Below are positions 14,614 to 21,273 of a stretch of 24,716 nucleotides of DNA, piece by piece. Numbering within the stretch: the first letter of the stretch is position 1; every line of letters starts with the position of its first letter. Source of the stretch: a virus; IMG/VR virus record IMGVR_UViG_3300043436_000661, positions 1 through 24,716 of that record; one strand, written 5' to 3'. The notes below the pieces were generated by a model. The model made no database searches, had not been told where the DNA came from, and was given only the letters and a program-made list of their open reading frames with translations. Both the position numbers and the translations under genes were made by a program.

Positions 14614-16096
14614 TGATTGCGTTTTGATTTGCTAATTTAACAGTTAGCTTTTGCTTAATAAGGTTCTTATTCTTTTGTTTAAACACTTCGAATGAATTAT
14701 CTTGTACTAAACAAGCAAAGTATTGACCGTTTACTTTTAAGTACGTCTGAGGGCTTGTAATTAACTCCTCGAAATAGATAGCCATTGCTTCGCTCATGTA
14801 GTTAGTATTGAGTTCGATTGTCTTATCTACTTTCGTGTTTAAGTAGGTCATTCCAAAATCGCTTGTTTCATATCCCCACTTACCGTCTGTAACTGCTCCT
14901 TGAATGTCACGGTTATAGCTGTCGCGTGTGACGTTGCCTTTATCGTATGCTCGTAATTGAAAAGCAAAAGAACTAAAAGACCCCATTCTATCCAAGAACA
15001 AAATTTCGTAATCTTCAATCTTACAACGTCTATCTATGCAAACATTATAAACCTCACTGTATTCAGTTACTAAGTCGTTGTTGACAAATTGGAATGTGTA
15101 CCATTCTGTATCGTCTTTGATTAGTCCCGCCGTCCCTGAAATTACTGTACTCGGATTTGCTGAAGCACCTACGTTAACCATGCTTGTAACATCGTCATTT
15201 GTTAGGTTGTACACTAACTCGTCCCCGTTGCTATTCACAAATAAAATCGAACCGTTTGTAATGTAGTTATTTGCTAAAGATAAATACAAGTCTTGAGTTG
15301 GTGTGATACAGAAACCGTCCAAAGGTTGGTTTGTTAAGAACTTAACCGTACTTGTAAGAACTGAATCCAAACATTGTAACGCTTCAAATGTGCCACCGTC
15401 TGCGATTACTCTATCGTAAAACTCCAAATTATATTGATTACTCAAATAGTTGTAGCTTGAATACGTTGTAAAGTCTGCGAAACTTTGCGCACCGTTAAAC
15501 ACTACCATGTCATCGAGTGTGATAATGTCAGTGTCAACCGTCTTTTGGTTGTTTGCGTATCTTACCGTCCCATCAATTGACGTACTCGTTACATCTGAAT
15601 AAGCTGAATTAACAATGATATAGCCTGAGCCTTGACCGATTACAGTAAAATATCCTTGTAGGTTTGGATTCGCTACACCCCCGTCTGCTTGGTCAATATA
15701 AACTTGGTCGCCTACAACAAACGGATTTGTAAATGTAATCTTTACGTTACCGCTGTCAGACGTTAAACTGCTTGTATAAGCGTAGCTCTCTACATACTCT
15801 TCGCCTACCTTTAGAAAGTATTTAAAGTTCGTGTTTAAAGCAGTCCCGAAGTTAGGAAACAAAGGATTGAAATCGTTTGTAACGTAAGATTGTAAAATAC
15901 GCGATAGGTCAATGTTCCCGTATCCGTTTGGATAGTCTGGCAACACTTTAAATTCCCCTATCTTTGCGCTTGTCGTTGCATTGTAAAGCGTGAATATATA
16001 CTTAAATCCGTCTTTGTTTTTGTTAGTCGAATCGTATATAAAACGCAATTGGTTAAATGCAGGACTAAAACTGTATGGAACTGCTATCGTATTCAT
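14606..16096 (-). CDS. Structural tail protein, distal tail-like
   Basis: This 496-residue protein is beta-rich and low in charge, with many aromatic and Asn/Thr residues. It starts with NTIAVPYSFSPAFNQLRFIY and carries FLDRMGSFSSFAFQLRAYDK (about 365-384), a block I have seen in tail genes of Bacteroidota phages. The C-terminus is basic (KNKNLIKQKLTVKL). I cannot name a specific function; a tail-tip or fibre-base role is likely given its place between the spike-like protein and the 890-residue tail protein. It overlaps both neighbours (4 and 8 bases), so the tail genes form one coupled translational unit. Confidence 0.6.
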   Translation of the reverse strand: MNTIAVPYSFSPAFNQLRFIYDSTNKNKDGFKYIFTLYNATTSAKIGEFKVLPDYPNGYGNIDLSRILQSYVTNDFNPLFPNFGTALNTNFKYFLKVGEEYVESYAYTSSLTSDSGNVKITFTNPFVVGDQVYIDQADGGVANPNLQGYFTVIGQGSGYIIVNSAYSDVTSTSIDGTVRYANNQKTVDTDIITLDDMVVFNGAQSFADFTTYSSYNYLSNQYNLEFYDRVIADGGTFEALQCLDSVLTSTVKFLTNQPLDGFCITPTQDLYLSLANNYITNGSILFVNSNGDELVYNLTNDDVTSMVNVGASANPSTVISGTAGLIKDDTEWYTFQFVNNDLVTEYSEVYNVCIDRRCKIEDYEILFLDRMGSFSSFAFQLRAYDKGNVTRDSYNRDIQGAVTDGKWGYETSDFGMTYLNTKVDKTIELNTNYMSEAMAIYFEELITSPQTYLKVNGQYFACLVQDNSFEVFKQKNKNLIKQKLTVKLANQNAING

Positions 16097-16389
16097 GCGA
16101 ATAAGTGTTTCGGGTTGTTTGGTGTTATTGCGTTATCGAACTTAATTTCTAAGTCAGTCATAACGTCAACGTGGTAACCTTTCAAGTAAGTAGCCTCTTT
16201 AATTACTTCCATATCTTCAACTACTGCAGGAGTGTCTACTATTTTACCTATGTAAACTACTGCGTGAGTACTTTGTGCGTACGTGTTAATCTCGTTACCG
16301 TCTTTATCAGTTGTGTTAATCAAAATGCCTTTAGCTAATAAATCAGTAATGGCTGTATCGTGGTCGGTGTATATTAGTTTGTAAATCAT
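16093..16389 (-). CDS. Small conserved tail-operon protein
   Basis: A 98-residue protein with an alpha/beta look: a strand start (MIYKLIYTD), a helix (AITDLLAKGIL), central strands (AVVYIGKIV) and a C-terminal block EATYLKGYHVDVMTD followed by ITPNNPKHLF. I recall similar small proteins from tail operons of Bacteroidota phages, without a known role. Four-base overlaps with both neighbouring genes (16386-16389 and 16093-16096) tie it to the spike-like and tail proteins; a fibre chaperone or adaptor is conceivable but not shown. Confidence 0.55.
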   Translation of the reverse strand: MIYKLIYTDHDTAITDLLAKGILINTTDKDGNEINTYAQSTHAVVYIGKIVDTPAVVEDMEVIKEATYLKGYHVDVMTDLEIKFDNAITPNNPKHLFA

Positions 16390-17513
16390 ATCGTAGTAAG
16401 TTGTGCGAGTTGTGTGTTAGTTAATCGTGTTTTCCAAAGGGCAACCGTGTTTTGTTTGTTTTTACCCGTTTGAGTCCAATGTAAATCAATGTAATCCATT
16501 AAACCGCTAACAGTTCCGCTTGTATCTGTTCCTATTTGAGTGCCGTTAATATATAAAACGAAATCATTGTTTTTATATCCAAACGCTATTTTGTATCTTC
16601 CTATTGGTTGACTTGCACCCGTTTCAATTCTCGCTTGTAATGCACCGCTACCATAATAACCTACCGCAATGATTCCCGAAGTCTCACGCTGTAAAAACAC
16701 GAATGTATCAAAGGTTGCATTTTCTTTTAAAAACCATGCATTTAAATCTGTCAATTCATCAATATAAGCATCTACAAAAAACGTCCCCTCAGTTTGTCCT
16801 ATCAAAGAGCTAATACCCGTCTTACTAATTACATCAGCGTTACGTGTTACACTTGCTGAAGTAGTAGGTATGTAAGAAGTAGCGTAAGAACCTGCTTCGA
16901 GTTGTGCGCCCCAAATAGCAACACTACCCGTTCCACTTACTCCACGAATAACAAAAAAACTAACTGCTACTGAAGCTGTAAACGTAAAATCATGACGAAC
17001 CCAGCTTGAAGTGGTGGGTATTGACTGAGTGATATCAGAGCCATCAACAACCATTCTAAATTCAATAGTTGGAGTTCCGCTTAATGACTTAACGTAAATA
17101 GAAGCCGTATAAGTTCCAGCTCCTAAAGTAAGCGTTTGAAATATACGGCTTGCGCTCGTGCTTATTGTCATTGTTTCAGCATCTTGAACACCACTCGGAG
17201 AGATAGTTGTATTTGCTGTTATAGTTGTATCAATTGCTCCCCAATCACTACTATTAAACTCTTGACTTCTTAAAACTAAATTAGTTCTTTGTGGCTCAAC
17301 TAATATACTTGGACAACTTCCGTTTGTGTAGTCTAAACGTGGTACGTTACTTGCTACGCTTTGAATTAATCCGCTTGAATTAACTCTTGTTGCTGTCGTT
17401 GCTCTTGTTACGTCTAAATCGCCCGCCCCTGAACTTGGAACAACCGAATATAACTTACCCGCTTTCGTTCCGTTTGGTGTTACAACTAAAGACGCTGTAT
17501 CTAATAAACTCAT
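16386..17513 (-). CDS. Head-spike/LamG-like fibre protein, candidate receptor-binding protein
   Basis: The 375-residue product has three visible parts. The N-terminal part (about 1-80) contains RATTATRVNSSGLI and ILVEPQRTNLVLRS, typical of the attachment region of phage spike proteins. A jelly-roll-like carbohydrate-binding domain follows (about 85-225) and ends in WGAQLEAGSYATSYIPTT, a hallmark of phage head-spike fibre domains. The last part (about 236-370) looks like a LamG/concanavalin domain, with VLYINGTQIG and a final WKTRLTNTQLAQL. The protein is Ser/Thr-rich and lacks Lys-rich stretches, as expected for an exposed virion protein. Binding host or environmental glycans is the likely role; whether it sits on the tail or the head is open. 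It overlaps the repeat protein upstream by 4 bases. Confidence 0.72.
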   Translation of the reverse strand: MSLLDTASLVVTPNGTKAGKLYSVVPSSGAGDLDVTRATTATRVNSSGLIQSVASNVPRLDYTNGSCPSILVEPQRTNLVLRSQEFNSSDWGAIDTTITANTTISPSGVQDAETMTISTSASRIFQTLTLGAGTYTASIYVKSLSGTPTIEFRMVVDGSDITQSIPTTSSWVRHDFTFTASVAVSFFVIRGVSGTGSVAIWGAQLEAGSYATSYIPTTSASVTRNADVISKTGISSLIGQTEGTFFVDAYIDELTDLNAWFLKENATFDTFVFLQRETSGIIAVGYYGSGALQARIETGASQPIGRYKIAFGYKNNDFVLYINGTQIGTDTSGTVSGLMDYIDLHWTQTGKNKQNTVALWKTRLTNTQLAQLTTI

Positions 17514-17878
17514 ATTTCTAAATTATTTAATGTTTGTACTAAGCAATTTTCAGCTTCTACCGTTCCGCTATCTGTTGCTATTCGTGTTTTAAAAGTGTTA
17601 ATCAATGTCATCGTTGCGCTAATCTCAGACGCTAAAGCCTCAATCCAAGAACCGTTCACAGTTCCCGTAGCACCAAAGTCCTCAGCTAAAGCCTGAATGA
17701 AACTTTCGCCTAAGTCTACGTTTGCATCGAAGTAAGTACACAACGCTTGTTGGTAGTTTCCGTTTTCAGCTACAAGACCAAAGTGTCCCGCTATCGTTTG
17801 CCACCAATCGCCATTCGTAGTCGTTTCTCCTAACACGTTTGCAATTTCTTGCACCCAATTTTTAAAAGTGTTTTCCAT
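17510..17878 (-). CDS. Repeat protein of unknown function (five ~17-residue repeats)
   Basis: I do not recognise this 122-residue acidic protein as a named family. It is almost entirely built of five degenerate units, at residues 7-23, 24-40, 41-57, 58-76 and 77-92. The common pattern is aromatic-x-x-x-[IL]-A near the start and a Gly, often Asn-Gly, at the end. Each unit probably forms one helix and a turn. The first gene after the large terminase, it is coupled by a 4-base overlap to the spike-like gene, so it may be an oligomerising base, a chaperone for the spike, or a virion protein. The start is supported by an ACATTATAAGT motif directly before the ATG. Confidence 0.6.
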   Translation of the reverse strand: MENTFKNWVQEIANVLGETTTNGDWWQTIAGHFGLVAENGNYQQALCTYFDANVDLGESFIQALAEDFGATGTVNGSWIEALASEISATMTLINTFKTRIATDSGTVEAENCLVQTLNNLEI

Positions 17879-17889
17879 ACTTATAATGT
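17879..17889 (-). promoter_or_regulatory. Copy of the ACATTATAAGT start-adjacent motif
   Basis: ACATTATAAGT directly precedes the ATG at 17878 on the minus strand, in the 32-base gap after the terminase gene. It is identical to the copy before the tape measure. The gap also holds ATTTG, but no full TAnnTTTG promoter. Confidence 0.45.
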
Positions 17890-17910
17890 TTTCAAATTTT
17901 GTTTAGTTCA

Positions 17911-19059
17911 TTAGAAACTAAAATACGAATTATCTGTGTAGTATTGTTCTTTAACAAAGCGTGTCGCGTACCTAATAGCGTCCATCGCATCGTCAAACAT
18001 TTTAACAGGTTCATCGATTATATTGTCTCCTACCTTTTTCCATTTATAGTTATCATATTCTCGTTTCATGTTCGGGTCGTTCTTACAAAAGATTCCGAAT
18101 GTCTTAACGTCATCAATCCCTTTTTTAACTTCCTTGTTTGCGTTGTTTACGTTGTATCCTGCCACTTGAAGTTCTGCTATTATTTCGGGACGTGAGTAAT
18201 CGGCAAGTATATCCGTGTTTTGGTCGATGCCTAAGTCCTGCATTTTTTGAATCAGTAACGAAGTAGTTAAGTAACTCTCGTATATAATCGGCTCGATGTA
18301 TAAGTCTTTTTCATTGTGCCACACTTTCACTAAGGCGGTAGGGTGGTTGTAACCAAAGTCAAGACCATACACAAACGATTGAAAGCGCAAAGGTCTTTCG
18401 TCTATGAATGTCCAATTGCTGTAAATATTCTGTTTGCTTATTGCTCGTTCTCCTAAAGCGTAGATTTGGTATAATGCTTCGTCTGTTCTTTTTAAGTCCT
18501 CTATTTGTCGTTTAATCGATTCAGGCAAAAACGGATTGTCTTTGTACGTGGATTTGATTATAGTCGTTTCGTCTTTTGGTAGTTCGTATAACCATGACGC
18601 ACTATCGGACGGATTGTAGTCGAATATCATTTTAGATTCAGTACGCATATTCAACTGTTGGAAATCTTCAAACCATAACTCATTCGCTTCATTACACCAG
18701 CCTAAGTCACGCTTTCGCCCTCTAATCTTTTGCTCGTCATCAACACTAAAGAACTCCACTATCGAACCATTCGGAAACTTGTAAATGTTTTCGCTCATGT
18801 TATGACTTGACTTATCGTATATTTCAAGCTCTTTCATGATTTCGAAAAAGTCTCTCATAACGGTAGCACGTAAAGCAGGAAACGTCTTACGAACAATTGA
18901 CACTACCTTATTCGGATTCTGTAAACACCATACTATAATTAACTGACAAAGGGAATAAGTTTTTGATGACCTACTTCCCCCTTGATTAACTACAAACCGA
19001 TTCTCGCTGTTTAAGGCTTCCCAGTTCTTTTGAAATATCTTAGTCGATTTGATTTTCAT
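17911..19059 (-). CDS. terL: Terminase large subunit
   Basis: The 382-residue protein is a complete Terminase_3-type packaging motor. The ATPase part has Walker A GGSRSSKT (27-34), Walker B LGWCNEAN (119-126, acidic residue E124) and DYNPS (147-151), the likely coupling motif. The C-terminal nuclease part has the acidic residues expected for two-metal cleavage: D234 in YGLDFGYNHPTAL, D287 in ILADYSRPE and the FDDAMDAIRY cluster (355-364). It cuts concatemeric DNA and pumps it through the portal. It overlaps the small subunit by 20 bases. The portal gene, usually next, lies more than 13 kb away in this window. Confidence 0.95.
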   Translation of the reverse strand: MKIKSTKIFQKNWEALNSENRFVVNQGGSRSSKTYSLCQLIIVWCLQNPNKVVSIVRKTFPALRATVMRDFFEIMKELEIYDKSSHNMSENIYKFPNGSIVEFFSVDDEQKIRGRKRDLGWCNEANELWFEDFQQLNMRTESKMIFDYNPSDSASWLYELPKDETTIIKSTYKDNPFLPESIKRQIEDLKRTDEALYQIYALGERAISKQNIYSNWTFIDERPLRFQSFVYGLDFGYNHPTALVKVWHNEKDLYIEPIIYESYLTTSLLIQKMQDLGIDQNTDILADYSRPEIIAELQVAGYNVNNANKEVKKGIDDVKTFGIFCKNDPNMKREYDNYKWKKVGDNIIDEPVKMFDDAMDAIRYATRFVKEQYYTDNSYFSF

Positions 19060-19459
19060 TCGTTACTATCTGAATTTCGATTTTGCTTATGTCTTTGCCA
19101 TTTGTTGTTACATCTGTTTTCTCAGTCAATCCGTTTAAGCGTTGTGTAATACTTGGGTTGAACTGTCCTACCATACCGCCCTCAATTTGGTCTGTTCTTA
19201 TTTCGTCCTCTATATGCGTACAGATTGTTCGATATTCAATATAAGCATTATCGGTATTTGCAAAATAATGTACAACAGTAATTCCTTTCTTATGGCAAAA
19301 TGTTCTAAATCCCGACATTGTCAAAGGTGGTTTGTGAAACTCTGAGACTACTCCTTTGGGTGTTGCCTTTTGTATTTCACGTGGTTTTAAGTTCTGTTTG
19401 TACTCTTCGAATAGTTCGTATAGTTTCTCGGGTGTTTCTATGTATTTATGCTTTGCCAT
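19040..19459 (-). CDS. terS: Terminase small subunit, gp3-like
   Basis: The 139-residue product matches the P22 gp3-like DNA-packaging family. The conserved region includes FRTFCHKKGI (about 52-61), AYIEYRTICTHIEDEIRTDQ (about 73-92) and the GGMVGQFNPSITQRLNGLTE block that follows. These proteins form a ring that recognises the packaging site and hands DNA to the large subunit. It precedes and overlaps the large subunit gene. The start codon lies within the end of the 51-aa gene upstream (14-base overlap), which ties packaging genes to the small-gene run before them. Confidence 0.88.
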   Translation of the reverse strand: MAKHKYIETPEKLYELFEEYKQNLKPREIQKATPKGVVSEFHKPPLTMSGFRTFCHKKGITVVHYFANTDNAYIEYRTICTHIEDEIRTDQIEGGMVGQFNPSITQRLNGLTEKTDVTTNGKDISKIEIQIVTNENQID

Positions 19460-19601
19460 TGTTCGTGTTTTTGTTGGTTATTTGATTGTATGCTAATATT
19501 AACATTTGTATTTGTCTTACATCGTTATACACTACCTGTTTATCAATTCGTATTTTAGTCGCTTTACGTTGGAATATATACTCTTCTATCGTTGCAACCA
19601 T
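19446..19601 (-). CDS. Hypothetical 51-aa protein
   Basis: A short frame from ATG at 19601 to TAA at 19446 encodes 51 residues, beginning MVATIEEYIFQRKATKIRID and ending NKNTNNGKA. It has the mixed charge and helical look of a small phage protein (VYNDVRQIQMLILAYNQIT) but no motif I can name. It fills the gap between the 58-aa gene and the small terminase and overlaps the terminase start by 14 bases, which is the tight packing seen throughout this operon. A role in packaging is possible by position only. Confidence 0.55.
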   Translation of the reverse strand: MVATIEEYIFQRKATKIRIDKQVVYNDVRQIQMLILAYNQITNKNTNNGKA

Positions 19602-19612
19602 TAAATCAAAAT

Positions 19613-19789
19613 TCACAGTGCGTAATGTGTTAGAAATTCGTCTTCGCTAATCATGTCTATTGATATGCTGTTATGGTCATCGGGAAAATTGTAAATAACG
19701 AAGTGTGTCTCGCTATCTTTTAGCATAGTCATTATTTCGTATGCTCTTTTCTGCATATTCTTACCGTAGCAAATTAGAAAGTATTTCAT
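19613..19789 (-). CDS. Hypothetical 58-aa protein
   Basis: ATG at 19789 to TGA at 19613 encodes 58 residues, starting MKYFLICYGKNMQKRAYEIM and ending DEFLTHYAL. It looks like a folded alpha/beta protein: strand (KYFLICY), helix (QKRAYEIMTMLKD), strand (HFVIYNF), then an acidic end. The start shares four bases (ATGA) with the stop of the 76-aa gene, the usual sign of translational coupling, which makes it more credible than its length suggests. The function is unknown. The 12-base gap to the 51-aa gene fits one operon. Confidence 0.62.
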   Translation of the reverse strand: MKYFLICYGKNMQKRAYEIMTMLKDSETHFVIYNFPDDHNSISIDMISEDEFLTHYAL

Positions 19790-20016
19790 TCTTCCTCTTC
19801 TTGTTGTGGTTTAGCTTTTCTTGTTCGTGTTTTTTTAGGCTTTTCCTCTTCAATCCCTACAAATTTTGTAGTTTCAAAGATATGACCGAAACCCATAGCA
19901 CGTAAATAGTTGTGTTGGCTTGGCTTTACCTTATCAATTTCGATTCTGACTTCGCCTAATATGCTATCGTATTTTGAAATAACCTTTCCGTAGTATTCCG
20001 CTTTAATTTTGCTCAT
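19786..20016 (-). CDS. Hypothetical 76-aa protein with charged tail
   Basis: The 76-residue product has a folded N-terminal part (about 1-55), with AEYYGKVISKYDSILGEVRI and PSQHNYLRAMGFGHIFETTK. It ends in a basic then acidic tail (KKTRTRKAKPQQEEEE), probably disordered and possibly nucleic-acid binding. I do not recognise the family. It lies 18 bases after the sigma-like gene and overlaps the 58-aa gene by 4 bases, in the run leading into the terminase genes. No metal motif or membrane segment is visible. Confidence 0.65.
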   Translation of the reverse strand: MSKIKAEYYGKVISKYDSILGEVRIEIDKVKPSQHNYLRAMGFGHIFETTKFVGIEEEKPKKTRTRKAKPQQEEEE

Positions 20017-20034
20017 CTCTTTTTCTTTAAAATG

Positions 20035-20583
20035 TTAATTTTTCAACAATTGTTCAAGTTCCCGAAGTTCCTTTTTAATTTCTGTTATCATTCCGTGTGC
20101 TGTGCCTACGCTAATGTCGAAATGACTTGCTAATTCTCTTATTGTGTATGCTTTTTCTTTCTGTTTTGACAACCTTAGGAACGTATCGAAGTACACTCGC
20201 TTTACTTTATCGGTTAAGCTATCTCTGTATATGTCTAAAATAGCTTTGTAACGGTTTATATTTAGTTCAACTATTATTGCGTTCGTGTTTTCGTCGTCTA
20301 CTATTTCAGCTATGTAGTCATTTTCTACGCTTGTTATTATTTCTAACTTGCTTTTGGACTGCCAAAGTAACTCACATTTGATTAAATGACTAAAATAATA
20401 CTTAACCTCATGGTCTAACGTAGGTGTTTTTCCTTTGGTGTCGTGTTCAATATACGAAAGGTAGGCATTGTTAATGACAGTATCGCAGTCGAGGTTGGAT
20501 TTTAGTCTACTCAGAAAGTAATGCGTGTACCGACTTACTTCGTTGTAGTTTTCTGTGAGTAGTTTATCGAGAATAGCTTTCAT
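20035..20583 (-). CDS. Sigma-70-like (ECF-type) transcription regulator
   Basis: The 182-residue protein has the two-part plan of small sigma factors. The N-terminal helical region (about 10-80) contains CDTVINNAYLSYIEHD, which recalls the region 2 core. The C-terminal helix-turn-helix (about 146-172, YTIRELASHFDISVGTAHGM) recalls region 4. The linker is acidic. It could redirect host RNA polymerase to phage promoters or act as a transcription regulator without being a true sigma. It lies just upstream of the packaging and virion genes in the same direction, a natural place for a late-gene activator. Region 2 conservation is weak by eye, so the sigma label is tentative, while the HTH is convincing. 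Confidence 0.62.
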   Translation of the reverse strand: MKAILDKLLTENYNEVSRYTHYFLSRLKSNLDCDTVINNAYLSYIEHDTKGKTPTLDHEVKYYFSHLIKCELLWQSKSKLEIITSVENDYIAEIVDDENTNAIIVELNINRYKAILDIYRDSLTDKVKRVYFDTFLRLSKQKEKAYTIRELASHFDISVGTAHGMITEIKKELRELEQLLKN

Positions 20584-20770
20584 ACCAATTGAAAAAATCT
20601 TTTAAATATTGCTTTCTCACTACTCCTGAGCAAAAGCATTTTGTAAAGTTCTCGTTTGTAATCCGTTCTTTTATCGTTTTTAGCTTGTTTAAGACACTTT
20701 TACTCTCTTGAACGTGCTGTGTTTCCAAGCGGATACTTTCGATGTATTCTATGTCAATTTCTGTAAGCAT
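20564..20770 (-). CDS. Hypothetical 68-aa protein with Cys-x-Cys motif
   Basis: I place the start at the ATG at 20770 (MLTEIDIEYIESIRLETQ). The frame extends upstream to 20857, but those extra residues overlap the membrane-protein gene and look unlike a protein start. The 68-residue product is helical and charged, then carries TKCFCSGVVRKQYLKDFFNW near the C-terminus. One C-x-C pair alone is too little for a classic zinc finger. It overlaps the membrane-protein gene by 22 bases and the sigma-like gene by 20 bases. The function is unknown. Confidence 0.6.
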   Translation of the reverse strand: MLTEIDIEYIESIRLETQHVQESKSVLNKLKTIKERITNENFTKCFCSGVVRKQYLKDFFNWYESYSR

Positions 20771-20997
20771 AAATCTAAGGTGTAAGATATTAAAGAAACG
20801 AGACAAGCATAAAAAAAGTTGCCCGTAATAATCCAAGCTGACCAAAACCCTACACATTTATAACATGAAAGTGAATGATGTATCCAATTTGTAACAAATG
20901 TCGGTCTAAAGAACTCAAAGATATAGTCAATTGCAAAGTGTAAAGGCTCAAATTTAACAAACCACCATGCGAACGCTACAAGTAAAATAATTGTCAT
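20749..20997 (-). CDS. Small membrane protein with CxxCxGFW motif, DUF1360-like
   Basis: I choose the ATG at 20997 (MTIILLVAFAWWFVKFEPLH) because the upstream extension would run through a terminator. The 82-residue protein has hydrophobic segments at about 2-14 and about 50-72 and a central SCYKCVGFWSAWIITG block. The C-x-x-C-x-G-F-W pattern resembles DUF1360-type membrane proteins, whose function is not known to me. Two cysteines beside a membrane helix could bind metal or form a disulfide. It is the first gene after the terminator at 21034-21061 and probably opens the transcript that leads into the sigma-like and terminase genes. Confidence 0.65.
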   Translation of the reverse strand: MTIILLVAFAWWFVKFEPLHFAIDYIFEFFRPTFVTNWIHHSLSCYKCVGFWSAWIITGNFFYACLVSLISYTLDLCLQKLT

Positions 20998-21012
20998 ATA
21001 TAATTTTTTTTG

Positions 21013-21020
21013 TAAATATA
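21013..21020 (-). promoter_or_regulatory. Weak candidate -7 element (TATATTTA)
   Basis: TATATTTA on the minus strand differs from TAnnTTTG only at the last base and lies about 16 bases before the ATG at 20997, between that gene and the terminator upstream. There is no TTG at the -33 distance. It is offered because the genes from 20997 leftward need a promoter if the terminator is efficient. Confidence 0.3.
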
Positions 21021-21033
21021 CAACTATTTTTAA

Positions 21034-21061
21034 ATAAAAAAAGCACCCCCTTAAGAGTGCT
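21034..21061 (-). terminator. Rho-independent terminator ending the recombination operon
   Basis: On the minus strand AGCACTC pairs with GGGTGCT (7 bp, one G-U) around TTAAGG, followed by seven T. The stop codon (TAA) of the HTH gene lies inside the loop, so translation runs into the hairpin. It separates the recombination/replication operon from the sigma-terminase genes. Confidence 0.85.
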
Positions 21062-21272
21062 TCCATTTTATGTTGTTAAGTGCCTTACCTATTCGCTGTA
21101 ATGTTTCCGTGTTTAGACCGCCCTCATGTCGTAAAAACTTGTTGAGCTGTCCTTGTTGTAACTTACTACGTTGGCAAAACGCTCTCGGACTTTCACACGT
21201 ATTCTCAAAATGAACTTGCATCGCTTTGCGTGTTATCTCCTCAATGTTTATTATTGCATCTATTGCTTTCAT
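21051..21272 (-). CDS. Small HTH DNA-binding protein (XRE/Cro-like)
   Basis: The 73-residue product contains a compact helix-turn-helix. SPRAFCQRSKLQQGQLNKFL (about 28-47) holds the two helices of the motif, and GGLNTETLQRIGKALNNI (about 51-68) supplies the closing helices of a lambda-repressor-like fold. It could repress or time the operon it ends, or bind the inverted repeats in the two twin promoters; that is inference. I take the ATG at 21272, one base after the SSB-like stop, giving MKAIDAIINIEEITRK; an upstream ATG at 21293 would add seven residues. Its stop codon sits in the terminator loop. Confidence 0.72.
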   Translation of the reverse strand: MKAIDAIINIEEITRKAMQVHFENTCESPRAFCQRSKLQQGQLNKFLRHEGGLNTETLQRIGKALNNIKWKHS

Positions 21273-21273
21273 G

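Noticed and set aside
20771-20857. N-terminal extension of the 68-aa gene
   Set aside because: It overlaps the membrane-protein gene in another frame and is Leu/Phe/Cys-rich; the ATG at 20770 gives a normal small protein.
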